Origin: Lineus longissimus
Taxonomy: Eukaryota > Nemertea > Pilidiophora > Heteronemertea > Lineidae
Direction of reading: 5' to 3'
Assembly (NCBI RefSeq): GCF_910592395.1
Contig: NC_088309.1
Span: 22,508,599-22,572,598 of the forward strand
Length of the DNA stretch: 64,000 bases
Shown here: one piece after another, positions 52,401-61,182 of the stretch
Position numbering within the stretch: the first letter of the stretch is position 1
Layout: each line of letters starts with the position of its first letter
Translations under genes and position numbers: made by a program
The notes under the pieces: generated by a model
Database searches by the model: none
The model's input: the letters and a program-made list of their open reading frames with translations, nothing else
Told to the model about the DNA's origin: nothing

Positions 52401-55400
52401 TGTATGATTTGATGAAGCTATTCGCGCACTTTATGCTAATGCAGCAACTATAGCCTTTTGTTTACGATGCTGCGTAGAATGAAAAAGACCTTTGCCGTAA
52501 TCAGTGAAAATAATCGCATTCAGTCAGTGTGCACCGACTACCCTTGACCCTGGATAACTTTGATGAACGACAGCCTCATGCTATATGAGGGGGCACACAG
52601 ATCAATTATTATCATCTCAGATTCATTGCATCACGTGGGTTACATGTTATTAGATAGAATCATGGGTGACACATGAGAGTTATCAATATCAATGGCGTAA
52701 GATCATTGTGGTACATGTAATACCAACTAAGTAGAACTTTTGTCTTCTCTAAATACTGCATGAGCGTCAGACTTTTAGCACGTTGAAGACTTGAAGCTTG
52801 TCTGTAGCACTTACTAGACAATGGGGAGGCCGCGACAGGCGTTTCAGCAGTTTGCACTCGTTAAGGATAAATTCAATTTCCCGTGAAATTGATATCCAGG
52901 CTGCCTCAGCGCCTCTGGTGGCCTTTAACTTTTGACCCCCTTCCCCAATTTTGCATTTTTTCTCTTTCAGTAGTTCTATCTAATAAATGTCTTCAAATAT
53001 TGCTTGTAGCATCCTTTATCAAACCTTGTCCTTTTCAGGCCCTGGTGAATGCTTCGGAGAAGTTGCCTTAATTTCCAAGGAAAGCCTCCGCACATCCTCG
53101 ATTATCTCTGACAAAGAAACGCACTTAATTCTCGTAGATAAAGAACTCTATACAAGCTCAATCCAAAACATTCTCTCACTGGAGTTCACAGAAAAAACAG
53201 ACTTTGTCAGTAATAATCCGTTATTCAGTAACTGGCCTCACGAGCACAGGAAAAAGCTTGCCATCGCTCTAAACAAGGACGAAATGGATTTTGAAGATAT
53301 TTTGGTGAAACAAGGTGATCTTGTGGAGGAGGTCTACTTTATTATAGAGTAAGTGTATTCTGGCCAATCTCCTTGTTTAATAGTATCCGCCTCGGAAGTC
53401 TACTGATGGGTACACGCCCACACACATGCTAGCTATACGAGAGATCGCCCGCAAGTGGCATCAAGTGTGGCGTGATACATTTTCATTCAAAGTCCGTACT
53501 AAGTTTTGACAAAAAGAAGTCGGTTAACGAATGTAACTGTCACAATTTTGCCTCTTGTGAACCCTGATGAAGACTGTTAATTTTCTCTGATGGTGGACAA
53601 TCGAAAATGGAAACATAATATTAATTTAGGGCGTTCTGTTATGAATCCTGTCAACGTCAAAAAAGTGGCAATGGCGATTTCTGTTCTGGCTTCCGATCAC
53701 CTGTATGAATGGTGCACGGTAGTTGACAATGTCCCCAGTCATCATATCAACTAATAACCAATCTTTTTCAGGGGCGAAGTCAAACTTGTCATAGATCCAA
53801 CGATGCATCCAAAACAGTATCCTAGTTACAAACTGAGCACAAAGTAAGTTTTTGTAAAAGTCAATAGTTCTTCTGTCGGTAGTTATAAATCAATTTACGA
53901 TTTGTGTTGATTGCGTGCAGTGCCCAATGCCGAGTTTTGTTTGAAGGTAAGGAAAAGCACCAAGAAGGAACCTTAGGTTTTTACAGGAAATAGTATTGCC
54001 TTCAAAACAGTGCATCTCGAAATTGGGTGTTCAAACGTATGGTTTTCTCTTCCAGGGTACCTTCGACGAATGGCAAATCGAAACCTATTCGGCAGAACAG
54101 TGCTCAACAAGTGGAATATGCCCTCTATGGGCAAGACGAGTTACTTGGTAAGAAGAAGAGTTCCGAAACTATACTTCAAGTGCACCCATCAATGTCATGA
54201 TGGGTAAAAAATACGTGCTTTCATGTACCTGGAGAGGAAAGGACGACACAGATAAAACAGAAATGTGCTAATTTTTAGGGGCCTAAAGCCGCGCATTTCT
54301 TATTTTTATTCCGTTATGCCCCCTTCATCACTGTAATGGGTGCATGGGCGTTGTTTCAAGCCGCTCCTTATACCCACCGTGAAGGTACTGACTAACGTAA
54401 ACCACGTGTTGAATGGCATCAAACGACCATGTGAAAAACGTTCGGTGCGGCTTGGCATGAGAAGAAACGCTCTTCTATCGGTGAAACCAGAGTACGCCGC
54501 ATGGTGTTTGACTACGCAATGAAAAATTTGTTTGAGAATGAATTTAAAAACTTGTACCATTGGTATCCGAGCTTATTCGATTGCTTTTTACAGGCAGCAC
54601 GGAGGTTCTCCTGGGCATGGACACATACTTCTACACAGCCACTTGCACCAGAAATACGAGCGTGTTTGCCTTGTCGAGGGGAGTCTTCCTACGAATGATT
54701 GCGGAGAATCACCACCATCATCAAACAAGAGAAACGCTTCTCAGCCGCTCCGAAATAAGCATGACGAAACTCCTTACTGGCACCAAAGAAAAGCAAGTAC
54801 CCATACTGAAGAAAATGCTAGAAAAGGTTCGCGGTAACAACAACCCGAATAAAATCCGCGCCAAATTACAAGGTTCGCTGAAGAAGAAGAAGAAGGAAAC
54901 TGGTGCGCTGGGCAAATTCATGTTATCCTTAAAGTTTGGAGGGACGAGCTCCTCCGATGACAAAGATACTGTTGACTCTACTGTGCCCGAGGCACCGAGC
55001 TCTGACATTGATTCATACCGAGGAAGCATTGCCAATGTGGAGCTGAGTCCTGATGAGTACTTCCTCTTCAAGCAGACTCTGTCCGGCGTCGGACTCTATA
55101 TGGACCGGACTGAGGAGGAGGAGATTGGAGATGAGTTAGCTGAGGAGGAGGAAGACACGGCTGAGGAGGAGTCACTCGAAGATAGGATCAGGAAGTTTCT
55201 GAACACGGGCAGTGGAACTGCTGATAGTCCTGGCAGAGTAGCAAAGATGAGGGCCCCAGGGGAACAGGTGAGTTATGGAGCGCCCAAGTCCTGGGTGTAT
55301 TAGTGTCGAATCCTGAGCCAAAAATCGTTCGTGGGTACTGAGTGTCGATCAAATGAGGGAGGGGGGTTAAGAGTTTATATTGCCCGCTGTACTTAGATGT

Positions 55401-55589
55401 ATGGCTTCATTTCGCATCCACTGGTTATATAGCCATTAGACAAAATGACACAAAGATAGACTGACATCGATGCGGAAAACTGGTACGGCAATATAGATTT
55501 GATATTAATCTTCTCTTCTTCAGCATGAAAAGCGTCGAAGCATCTGCATCAACGTGACACCCAAGGGCGGACTACTCGGGAGACGATAA
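25252..55589 (+). CDS. protein with two cyclic-nucleotide-binding domains (5' end undefined)
   Basis: Exons 25252-25440, 49752-49839, 51198-51337, 53039-53348, 53772-53843, 54056-54147, 54594-55267 and 55524-55589 join in one frame, 542 residues to TAA. The order fits cytosolic CNBD proteins resembling the CNBD2 group: a lead-in with PDDREAPEVEKLLPWF; first CNBD with DIIIKQGEIGACFYIILKG, then the phosphate-binding cassette GECFGEVALISKES with SLRTSSI (Glu and Arg kept); second CNBD from FVSNNPLFSNWP through VKQGDLVEEVYFIIEGEVKL, whose cassette region (LLGSTEVLLGMDTYF) lacks the Arg and is probably unable to bind cAMP/cGMP. No kinase, channel or exchange-factor domain follows. The C-terminus has Lys- and Glu-rich stretches and KRRSI in the last exon. 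Intron 1 is 24.3 kb. The start codon is not found; 23275-23732 may be the preceding exon. A role in cyclic-nucleotide signalling is inferred from the domain only. Confidence 0.85.
25829..26047. mobile_element. 219 bp MITE with GGCAGGTTT ends, TA duplication
   Basis: Left end GGCAGGTTTAGCAACTCC and right end TTGCGAAACCTGCC are inverted copies, followed inside by inverted AACGAACGACG / CGTCGTTCGTCG. TA occurs at 25827-25828 and 26048-26049. No coding capacity. Best-preserved short copy of the family. Confidence 0.8.
26191..26321 (+). CDS. candidate alternative last exon of the CNBD gene
   Basis: Acceptor CTATTTCAG, then two bases and 42 codons to TGA 26319-26321. Entering in phase 1 from the exon ending at 25440 gives SSDDSGLDNAAFRFDESATL and a Ser/Thr/Leu-rich tail. 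The result would be a protein that stops before the CNBDs. No canonical poly(A) hexamer was seen close by. The open frame is short enough to be chance. Confidence 0.3.
27141..27550. mobile_element. 410 bp MITE, AGC(T/C)GC(G/A)CTTACACCAC ends, TA duplication
   Basis: Left end AGCTGCGCTTACACCAC and the reverse complement of the right end AGCCGCACTTACACCAC match at 15 of 17 bases; TA flanks at 27139-27140 and 27551-27552. Further copies of CTTACACCA in both orientations occur inside (about 27180, 27310, 27460), with GGTGGACCA also inverted. No ORF of interest, so non-autonomous. TA duplication suggests Tc1/mariner-type mobilisation. Confidence 0.88.
33002..33079. mobile_element. fragment of the GGCAGGTTTCGCAA family
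   Basis: Right part only: TTGTTCTTAGTCGTCGTTCG then GCTGCGATACCTGTC followed by TA. Left end not found. Confidence 0.5.
34518..34629. repeat. two-copy tandem repeat, period about 63 bp
   Basis: AAGTAGTTGACCTTTGAT ending at 34566 recurs as GAAGTGGTTGACCTTTGAT ending at 34629, with similar TTTAGTTTTC / AAGTTTCC sequence before each. Intronic. Confidence 0.65.
35699..35709. repeat. run of 11 C
   Basis: Homopolymer tract in the CNBD intron, followed by CTCCGCCGCGCGG. Confidence 0.9.
35916..36030. repeat. three-copy tandem repeat, period about 47-50 bp
   Basis: Copies start near 35918, 35968 and 36015, each with GCA(A/G)(G/A)CCCTGGCTAG followed by ACAATCC and CAAAG. The third copy is partial. 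Confidence 0.65.
37009..37112. repeat. CGATCG/CTCGAG-rich degenerate repeat
   Basis: Within 104 nt, TCTCGATCGAT, CTCGAGCGATCGCG, TCTCGAGATAAATAA, TTGATCGCCCGG and GTCGATCGTTCGATATAAATAA follow one another with a rough 35-40 nt spacing, alternating palindromic CG cores with AT-rich linkers. Confidence 0.6.
37402..37421. repeat. (TG)n microsatellite
   Basis: About ten GT units. It creates a His-Thr run in a minus-strand ORF that is not a gene. Confidence 0.9.
37838..37861. repeat. (GAT)n microsatellite
   Basis: About seven perfect GAT/ATG units; nothing else nearby. Confidence 0.9.
41282..41335. repeat. 27-bp direct repeat, two copies
   Basis: GATCATCAATCCTGTGATCT at 41282 recurs as GATTATCAATCCTGCGGTCT at 41309, each followed by AAATT. 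Confidence 0.7.
45731..45825. mobile_element. fragment of the GGCAGGTTTCGCAA family
   Basis: Shares GAGATCGGTAAAGTTTTC...AAGAAATCGTTGG and AACTTCGTACATAGTTGTTCG with the other copies, ending near AAGGCTTGGGAAGC. Ends are degraded. Confidence 0.5.
46140..46401. mobile_element. 262 bp copy of the GGCAGGTTTCGCAA family
   Basis: Left end GGCCGATTTCGTAATCC and right end GGGTTGCGAAATCTGTC are inverted, with TA on both sides (46138-46139, 46402-46403). Inside are AGAGCTACGAGG and ATAGAAGATGATT, found in other copies, and one ACATGTACATGTA. Confidence 0.7.
46552..46703. mobile_element. 152 bp hairpin MITE
   Basis: Left arm CCGGTTGCTCAAAACAGG, TTTTGTCGCTAACGCTGGCG and the reverse complement of the right arm CCGGTTGTCCAAAACAAA, TTTTGTCACTAACGCTGGCG pair for about 60 bp around a small centre containing GGGCTTATATGAAGG. 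No ORF. Exact outer limits are uncertain because of GC-rich CCGGGCCCGG-type ends. Confidence 0.75.
48098..48132. repeat. TTTCACA heptamer array
   Basis: About five tandem TTTCACA units, then TTTCACC. Simple minisatellite in the CNBD intron. Confidence 0.85.
49752..49839 (+). CDS. CNBD gene exon: start of first domain
   Basis: Acceptor TTTTAAG, donor GTAAGT. Encodes ILIDLVKKCKFIKKHEND and IIIKQGEIGA, the first strands of a CNBD. Phases at both ends match the neighbours. Confidence 0.85.
49840..51197 (+). other. CNBD gene intron 2
   Basis: Intron of 1358 nt. A 122-codon minus-strand ORF (50063-50431) has no similarity I recognise and is not called. Confidence 0.8.
51198..51337 (+). CDS. CNBD gene exon: first domain, middle
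   Basis: Acceptor TTTTTAG, donor GTAAGT. Completes Cys and encodes FYIILKGKVTIYKQNNEDD and a linker insertion ending GQLICTLG. Confidence 0.88.
51338..53038 (+). other. CNBD gene intron 3
   Basis: Intron of 1701 nt with an AAATAAAG short repeat (52252-52275). No gene recognised. Confidence 0.8.
53039..53348 (+). CDS. CNBD gene exon: phosphate-binding cassette and second domain start
   Basis: Acceptor CTTTTCAG, donor GTAAGT. Encodes GPGECFGEVALISKESLRTS (cassette with Glu and Arg), the C helix, then FVSNNPLFSNWP and VKQGDLVEEVYFIIE of the second CNBD. Confidence 0.92.
53772..53843 (+). CDS. CNBD gene exon: second domain
   Basis: 72-nt exon between TTTTTCAG and GTAAGT; completes EGEVKLVIDPTMHPKQYPSY, continuing the beta roll. 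Confidence 0.85.
54056..54147 (+). CDS. CNBD gene exon: second domain loop
   Basis: 92-nt exon between CTTCCAG and GTAAGA; encodes a Ser/Lys/Gln-rich loop (KVPSTNGKSKPIRQNS) and ALYGQDELLG. Confidence 0.82.
54594..55267 (+). CDS. CNBD gene exon: end of second domain and C-terminal region
   Basis: Acceptor TTTACAG, donor CAG|GTGAGT. Encodes STEVLLGMDTYFYTATC, FALSRGVFLRMI, then Lys-rich (LKKKKKETG) and Glu-rich (MDRTEEEEIGDELAEEEEDT) stretches. Reading through the donor would add 11 residues to a TAG at 55301-55303, a possible retained-intron end. Confidence 0.9.
55524..55589 (+). CDS. CNBD gene last exon
   Basis: Acceptor CTTCTTCAG; 21 codons then TAA 55587-55589. Encodes HEKRRSICINVTPKGG, with an RRSI kinase-type site, in phase with the donor at 55267. 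Confidence 0.8.
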   Translation, partial: HEKRRSICINVTPKGGLLGRR

Positions 55590-55714
55590 GAAAGACTTTA
55601 CCCATTTTTGCTCGTTAGGTTTAGATGTAACCAGACCTGACTAACTGAAGCTTCATCAGACGACCGCACAAACATAAAACACTGAAGAGTGTGTTCCTCG
55701 AGTTAGAAAGTATA

Positions 55715-55745
55715 GGCAGGTTTCGCAATCCGAAAAAGGGCGACC
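55715..55745. mobile_element. left end of a GGCAGGTTTCGCAA family copy
   Basis: GGCAGGTTTCGCAATCC preceded by TA (55713-55714). A matching right end was not found; end given only for the recognisable part. Confidence 0.5.
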
Positions 55746-56031
55746 AACACAAGTGCCAAGTGCGAAGCCTGTGTGGGGTCATCGGCACCATCTTACATGT
55801 ACATGTATATTGATTTTATCAGCTGGTATTCTAAAATCAATGCGATGAGAACTATGTTTCTCCAAGAAGTGGTGATCGTTCACCTTATTAGCGGCCTATT
55901 TCAGCCCCCAGTACCTGCAAATCTGCCTCTAGTGGCACTGTCTTTCGATCGACTGAGGAGAAATAGGTAAATCCGTGTATACTACATGTATCCTTGCGTT
56001 CGTATAAGGATTTGTGGTGTAATAGGGCTCT

Positions 56032-56037
56032 AATAAA
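56032..56037 (+). promoter_or_regulatory. candidate poly(A) signal of the CNBD gene
   Basis: AATAAA 443 nt after the stop codon at 55589. Use is inferred. Confidence 0.4.
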
Positions 56038-57788
56038 CTACTGCCTGCAGTCATATCTATGCAATGTATTACTTTGTGCCTTCGAAGTTAGTTTGATCAG
56101 GTTATTAAGCAACACTAATTTGTTTGGTGGTAAGTTTATATCAAGTCTTAGTCATTAAATTATGTACCTTGCAGCGTGAAGTTTTTCGATAACGACTCGA
56201 TCATGTGATTATTAATTTGACTTTTTCTCGAAGCCAAAGAATTGGAGGACGGCGTTTGGTGAGAAACTTGTCTCTTCGGCTTTGACATGTGTGTAAACGC
56301 AAGGATACTAGCAGATTAGAATAATCTACATGTATATGCTTGGTTGGCCTATTCGTCATATTTTGTAGATCATGACAAGAAACGATTCATATCGGTCCCG
56401 GGTGATAATTAGACTAGTTCTGGAGTTGAAGGGAAGGAACGACTAAAAACTGTTGTGGGGTGCCACTTGGTTATTTTAGTAGAAGTATTAAGCTCTGTAG
56501 ATAGGTGCGAATGAGAGTGTGAATGGTCGACTGCTTGAGAAATGACTGATGCAATGTGGAGCTGTGTTAAAGATTCCCAAGTCATGGAATCGAGGCGTTG
56601 CGGTGGTGTATGTGTGCTTGGTGATTGTGAGTGCGCCTGATAAGAGTTGTAAACGAGTAACGAATGAGTGATCTTCGTTTGGTTCTTCTGAACCACGTGA
56701 TTTAACATTACCAGGAAGGCCATTGGGCAAACATCAAATTGGTTCTCTCCACCACCGCTAGCGTGGTGCATGCCGGGTACCAATTTTGACACTGATTAGA
56801 AAATACAGCGTACGCGCCGTTCGTTTGAATAAAATATATGTTTGCAGGAGTGGTAAATGGGCCGGATGCTTCATCACAGTGATTTTGAATGGCTCAGACA
56901 GTGTGTCGTGATTCTAGAGTGAAAAATGGTTTAAAAGAAAATTCTCTGAACCCACCTTCATACAATGTTCCCTCTCGCCCTCAAACAATTTACATTGACT
57001 TCTAACAATGAGAACATGTTAATCACTGAAGTGTTGTAAATTTAGTCATTTTTTATCCTGGTGTTGTGACAATTATGGAACGAACGACATCTGTAAATAA
57101 TTAAAGCTTTAAAATTAATTTCTCAATGCGTGAATGCACACAAACAAATTATATTGTAAAACGTGCAGACTGATTACCAGACAACGAACGTCCGTCGACA
57201 TCCGTGACCAGATAAAAAGCACGTATACACAGCGTACATATCCAAACCTCTATCTGAATGTTGCTGAAAAACAAATCTAATCGGCGGTTCATTTTCAAAC
57301 GAAATTTCATTGTACAATCGTTTTCTTAATCAGCGAGTTTCACTCCTGATGGGGGAGAAATATTATATCATTTTTGTTCTTAGATTGAATACTTTGTCAG
57401 TGTGAAAAGCTTGAATCATGCCGATGAAATCAATAATCATTAGCCAAGGATAGATCGTATGTCGATGATTTTCAGTTAAAAAATGGATGATTTAATGCAT
57501 TGTGTTTTTTATTGTTTTCTCGGAATAAAAACAGCTATGTCATAAAGATACATTGTTGTCACCCGTCATTTTTCGTCACTTTTATCTCCGAAGAAAAGAC
57601 TGCAAGGCCAGTGATTCCAAAGAATCCCACTGGATTGGAAGGTACAGCCAGCAGACTAGCGAAATGGCATATATTTGATAAAATCAAACTCGTATCAATT
57701 TCTATTGTGTCGTTGCTCTTAATGTCTGAAGGATAACATGCCATCCTGCTGGTCTCGCTAAGAAAGTGAGCCGAACTTTCCTTAATTA
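56038..57788. other. intergenic stretch, no gene recognised
   Basis: Convergent gap between the CNBD gene and the minus-strand glycosyltransferase. Only short ORFs without similarity, including two overlapping ones at 56409-56792 on the minus strand. Confidence 0.6.
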
Positions 57789-58269
57789 GGCAGGTTTCAC
57801 AACACTTGCGAAGAGCTACGAACGGCAACGAATGAAGTATGTCATGTAGTGTACTTTATCGACAACTTTTAAAACGAAATTCACCATTCCTTGTACAACT
57901 AAATATGTATTATATAGAAGATGATTTACGAGTGTCACGTAAATGAATTACACTCTTAGAATTTATCAGTAAAACAACTACTAGTAATCTGGTAATTTAT
58001 ATTGCACCAACTGTGAACTTGATAGTGAAACTAACCATTAATTAGTACAAATAAAACTCAATTAAATGGTTTAGAATTCACTATTTCGAGAATTAAAGCA
58101 ACTAATTTCACAGTCCTGTCGATGCAGTGGGAACTACCAGTACTAAAAATGACTGTAAAATAGTTATTTTTACTGATTACTTTTCAGAGTGTAGCACTGC
58201 AGGACTTGATGACATGACAGATCTTCGTAGTTTGTACTTCGTCGTTCGTAGGGGTTGCGGAAACCTGCA
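57789..58269. mobile_element. 481 bp copy of the GGCAGGTTTCGCAA family abutting a stop codon
   Basis: Left end GGCAGGTTTCACAACACTTG and right end GGTTGCGGAAACCTGCA are inverted, with TA at 57787-57788 and 58270-58271. Inner ATAGAAGATGATTTACGAG is shared with other copies. The right end lies about ten bases from the glycosyltransferase stop codon. Confidence 0.7.
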
Positions 58270-58279
58270 TATTGTCATA

Positions 58280-59521
58280 TTAAGGACTGTACGGAGTAAC
58301 GATTTCATTGCTTTTGATCAGTTCCATTTTACCATATAGTATATACCTAAACAACTGTCCCATGGTCGTGTTAATGTCTTTAATGTCCTCTTCATTATGC
58401 TCCTGATTGTGGAATCTGAACCAGAGATGGATGGCGTAGTTCCTACTCCAGTTCCAGAACATCCCTTTATTGTATAGATAGCCCCGTTCCAAGTAATTAG
58501 GCCTGTTTAGAGTGTCCTTTTCAGTGTGGATTAAGTTCGGATGAGCCTTCGCCAATATAGCTGGCAATGCCACCGAATGATGACCCCAATTCGAATCATC
58601 AAAAGTTCTATACTTATCATGCCAAATTTGCAGAAATGTAGCATTTGGTTTTGTCACCATTATTCCATTGCACAGAGCCGTATTGCCTTTTCCCGACGAT
58701 TCGTAGCCCATCGTGACATCATAAACGCGAAGATCTGTGAACGGTTTCAAAATCATGACGTCCAAATCCGTATAGATTCCACCGTACTTTATCACTGCCT
58801 CGAGTCTGACAACATCCGATTTGTGTTCTGGAACATTTACCTTTCGGCCGTAAATAGATGTAGGACCTACGCGATGAACCAGGATCAAGTTTCGTACATT
58901 CCTTTTGACCAGATCCCAGAGTTTTCCGGTCGGTTCATCTTCGTACCAGAAATACACACAGTTGGGTTTGTTGAACTTCTGGGAGCTCAATATGCTCATA
59001 TAGTGATGGAATCGTAAGTTTGTCTTGTTGGCTTTATAATTCGAATACCAAGCATAGTGCTGAATGTTTGGAACGACGTATTTTATGTCTTCAGGTTGCG
59101 GCACCGCACTAAAAATCGAATGGTCTATTGAGTCATTTTTGAAAAATATTTGGAATTGACTGATTGCGTTGAAAGGGTTTTGGTCAATACCATGAATATC
59201 TGGTGCCGCCATCCATTCCGCGTAGAGAGGAGAACTAGTGGTGAACGTGCCGCAGCCTCCCAGTTCAGCCCAACTGCTACCAGCCGTCACTTTGAATGAT
59301 GACGGCACCCTTTTCGGCGTGGCAGTCCCGGTGGCAGCGGCAGTATCAGGTCCGGTTCGAAAAATGTCCTTGATCTTGGAGAGCAAACTATATCCTGGTA
59401 CCTGTCCATGTCGGCTGAACACCAATGGCATCGGGTTTCTGTAAAGGCCGATAATTCCTACGAAGGTGAGTCCTATCACAGCTAGGAGCAGCACCACGTC
59501 AATCTTTTTCATCACTGCCAT
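58280..59521 (-). CDS. type II membrane glycosyltransferase with DXD motif
   Basis: 413-residue, uninterrupted glycosyltransferase of the DXD sugar-binding family (Gly_transf_sug type, related to alpha-1,4-galactosyltransferase and Och1-like enzymes), expected in the Golgi lumen. Seen: a short cytosolic MAVMKK, a signal-anchor helix at about 8-26, a low-complexity stem, then a catalytic region with NIQHYAWYS near 152-160 and SDVVRLEAVIKYGGIYTDLD at 235-254, whose DLD (252-254) is the nucleotide-sugar/metal site. NWSRNYAIHLW near 357-367 is the usual C-terminal motif. N-glycosylation sequons occur at 129, 165, 293, 357 and 384. The start is ATG 59521: the frame extends upstream, but only through TTG and across TTGCCTCGTTTCAG, which looks like a splice acceptor for a 5' UTR exon. 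Donor and acceptor sugar cannot be told. Confidence 0.92.
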   Translation of the reverse strand: MAVMKKIDVVLLLAVIGLTFVGIIGLYRNPMPLVFSRHGQVPGYSLLSKIKDIFRTGPDTAAATGTATPKRVPSSFKVTAGSSWAELGGCGTFTTSSPLYAEWMAAPDIHGIDQNPFNAISQFQIFFKNDSIDHSIFSAVPQPEDIKYVVPNIQHYAWYSNYKANKTNLRFHHYMSILSSQKFNKPNCVYFWYEDEPTGKLWDLVKRNVRNLILVHRVGPTSIYGRKVNVPEHKSDVVRLEAVIKYGGIYTDLDVMILKPFTDLRVYDVTMGYESSGKGNTALCNGIMVTKPNATFLQIWHDKYRTFDDSNWGHHSVALPAILAKAHPNLIHTEKDTLNRPNYLERGYLYNKGMFWNWSRNYAIHLWFRFHNQEHNEEDIKDINTTMGQLFRYILYGKMELIKSNEIVTPYSP

Positions 59522-60344
59522 GATCCTGAAACGAGGCAAACATTGGAAAAATGAGGTCTATGGTCATAGTTCGCCAAGGCTAGTCTAGCTGATAATACGG
59601 ATGGAGATGGTTTACGAGTAAAGAACTGACCCAAGATACTAAAGGAAATAAATTGTTTCAATTAACAAGTTGGACTATTGGCCCGGAATAAACAAATACA
59701 TGTACATGCATGTAACACGATCTACATCCTGTGATTTACATAAAATATGTATGCAAAGCATTTGATGGCTTCAACATCACATATTACCAAATAGTTTTCA
59801 GAAAATCGATATCCTATACAAATAACCACTTCGACGGTATTCACAGTCTGGACAAACCCGTAAGCTTATAGGCTACCAAGAATTACGAAGACTGAGACGA
59901 GATACGCCCGAAAATATCCCCACATGGGTCGCAATAATTAGTGAAGAATTGTATGGCTAGCACTGGCTAAAAACAAATCGTCCGATCCTGTCAGACCCCC
60001 GGTAGGTTCAATTAGTGTCATTAATTAGTACATTGATTACATGCTGTACGCTCAGAAGAGCTCAGCAGGTGGTGACGGCTGTGGCTATAGTCACCCCCAG
60101 AGAGATACCTCCATACATGCATGGACGGTCATCAGTCATGCTATTAGATAAATAGATGCGTGATGTGATGCTATAAATGTGTTGGTTTAAATAAAGAGGG
60201 ATTCCTCAGTTGCCATCGGTATTATGTCGTATTTTTGCAAGTGACGTTTGCCTCGTGACGATCGATCATTACGTAAAAAGAATATGATGGAAATAACCAC
60301 ATGAACCATATGACCGAGTAGGGGCGTCTGAATATTGGGCTTAA
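59522..60344. other. upstream region of the glycosyltransferase
   Basis: On the minus strand, TTTCAG directly before the start codon suggests an intron here and a 5' UTR exon further right, which I could not locate. No other gene. Confidence 0.5.
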
Positions 60345-60559
60345 GGGTTGACCATAGGTACCGCCATTTTGGCTACCTCCAAACAATTAGACCTCTGTCA
60401 AAACGTAGTCAATGCTCATTTCAAGGGTGGGAGTATATTCTTTGTTTTCCAGAGAACAGCCTCCAGGGTTTCAAATGAGCATTCACTACGTTTTGAAGGA
60501 GTTCTAATTACTTTATGATTTAAAGTTCTAGCTAAAATGGCGGTACCTATGGCCAACCC
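60345..60559. mobile_element. 215 bp hairpin MITE flanked by TTAA
   Basis: Outer arms GGGTTG(A/G)CCATAGGTACCG and the next 15 bases match at about 33 of 35 positions in inverted orientation; an inner pair TCAAAACGTAGT, AATGCTCATTT is also inverted, so nearly the whole element folds. TTAA stands at 60341-60344 and 60560-60563. TTAA duplication is the mark of piggyBac-type transposases; TA duplication is the alternative reading because the end is palindromic (TTAA|GGG / CCC|TTAA). No ORF. Confidence 0.85.
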
Positions 60560-60952
60560 TTAATCTTAGGTGTATACAGCAAAAAATCTTGGTACCTCTT
60601 GAAAAGAATAACGTAGTGTTGTACCATGGAGTAACATAAGCATTCCAATGATGCATTACACAAGAAAGGAACGTACATATGTATGAAATGATCGTGAACA
60701 CTCACCTTTACTTTGATTAAACCACGAGTTTCCAAGTCGCTGTTCTTTTCCACTATCACCATACATTTGTATTATACCAAAGAAGGGCCGATCCCTCGAA
60801 AACATGCGTGGCGGTGTTTGTTATGGAGTCATTGTGAAGTGAATACCTTTATGACGCAACATTACAAAGCATGGATTGGGCTCTGATTTGAACACGTTTG
60901 AGTAAATTTAGAAGTCGAAACAATTTTCTATTGTGAATGGTATTCGTCAGTC

Positions 60953-61182
60953 TCGTTGGCGTCCTAAATGCTTTGGCCCTTCTGATAAGAACCACCCTCT
61001 GTACTGGCACAGGAACACTGGTGCGTTGTCGGGGTCGTTGGCGTCCTAAACGCTTCGGCCGTTCGAAGAACCACCCTCTGTACTGGCACAGGAACACTTG
61101 TGCGTTGTCGGCGTCGTTGTCGTCCTGAATGCTTCGGCCCATCTGATAAGAACCACCCTCTGTACTGGTACAGGAACACTGT
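60953..61182. repeat. three-copy minisatellite, period about 79-82 bp
   Basis: Copies start at 60953, 61035 and 61114 with TCGTTGGCGTCCTAAA, then AAGAACCACCCTCTGTACTG and CAGGAACACTGGTGCGTTG. Spacings are 82 and 79. Several frames on both strands stay open through it, which explains the ORFs seen here. Confidence 0.88.

Noticed and set aside
54721-55071. 116-codon minus-strand ORF
   Set aside because: Antisense shadow of the CNBD gene exon 54594-55267.
58541-59017. 158-codon plus-strand ORF
   Set aside because: Antisense to the glycosyltransferase, whose family motifs settle the coding strand.
59522-59539. six-codon N-terminal extension of the glycosyltransferase
   Set aside because: It would begin with TTG and lies across a splice-acceptor-like sequence; ATG 59521 is the first proper start, followed by a normal signal anchor.
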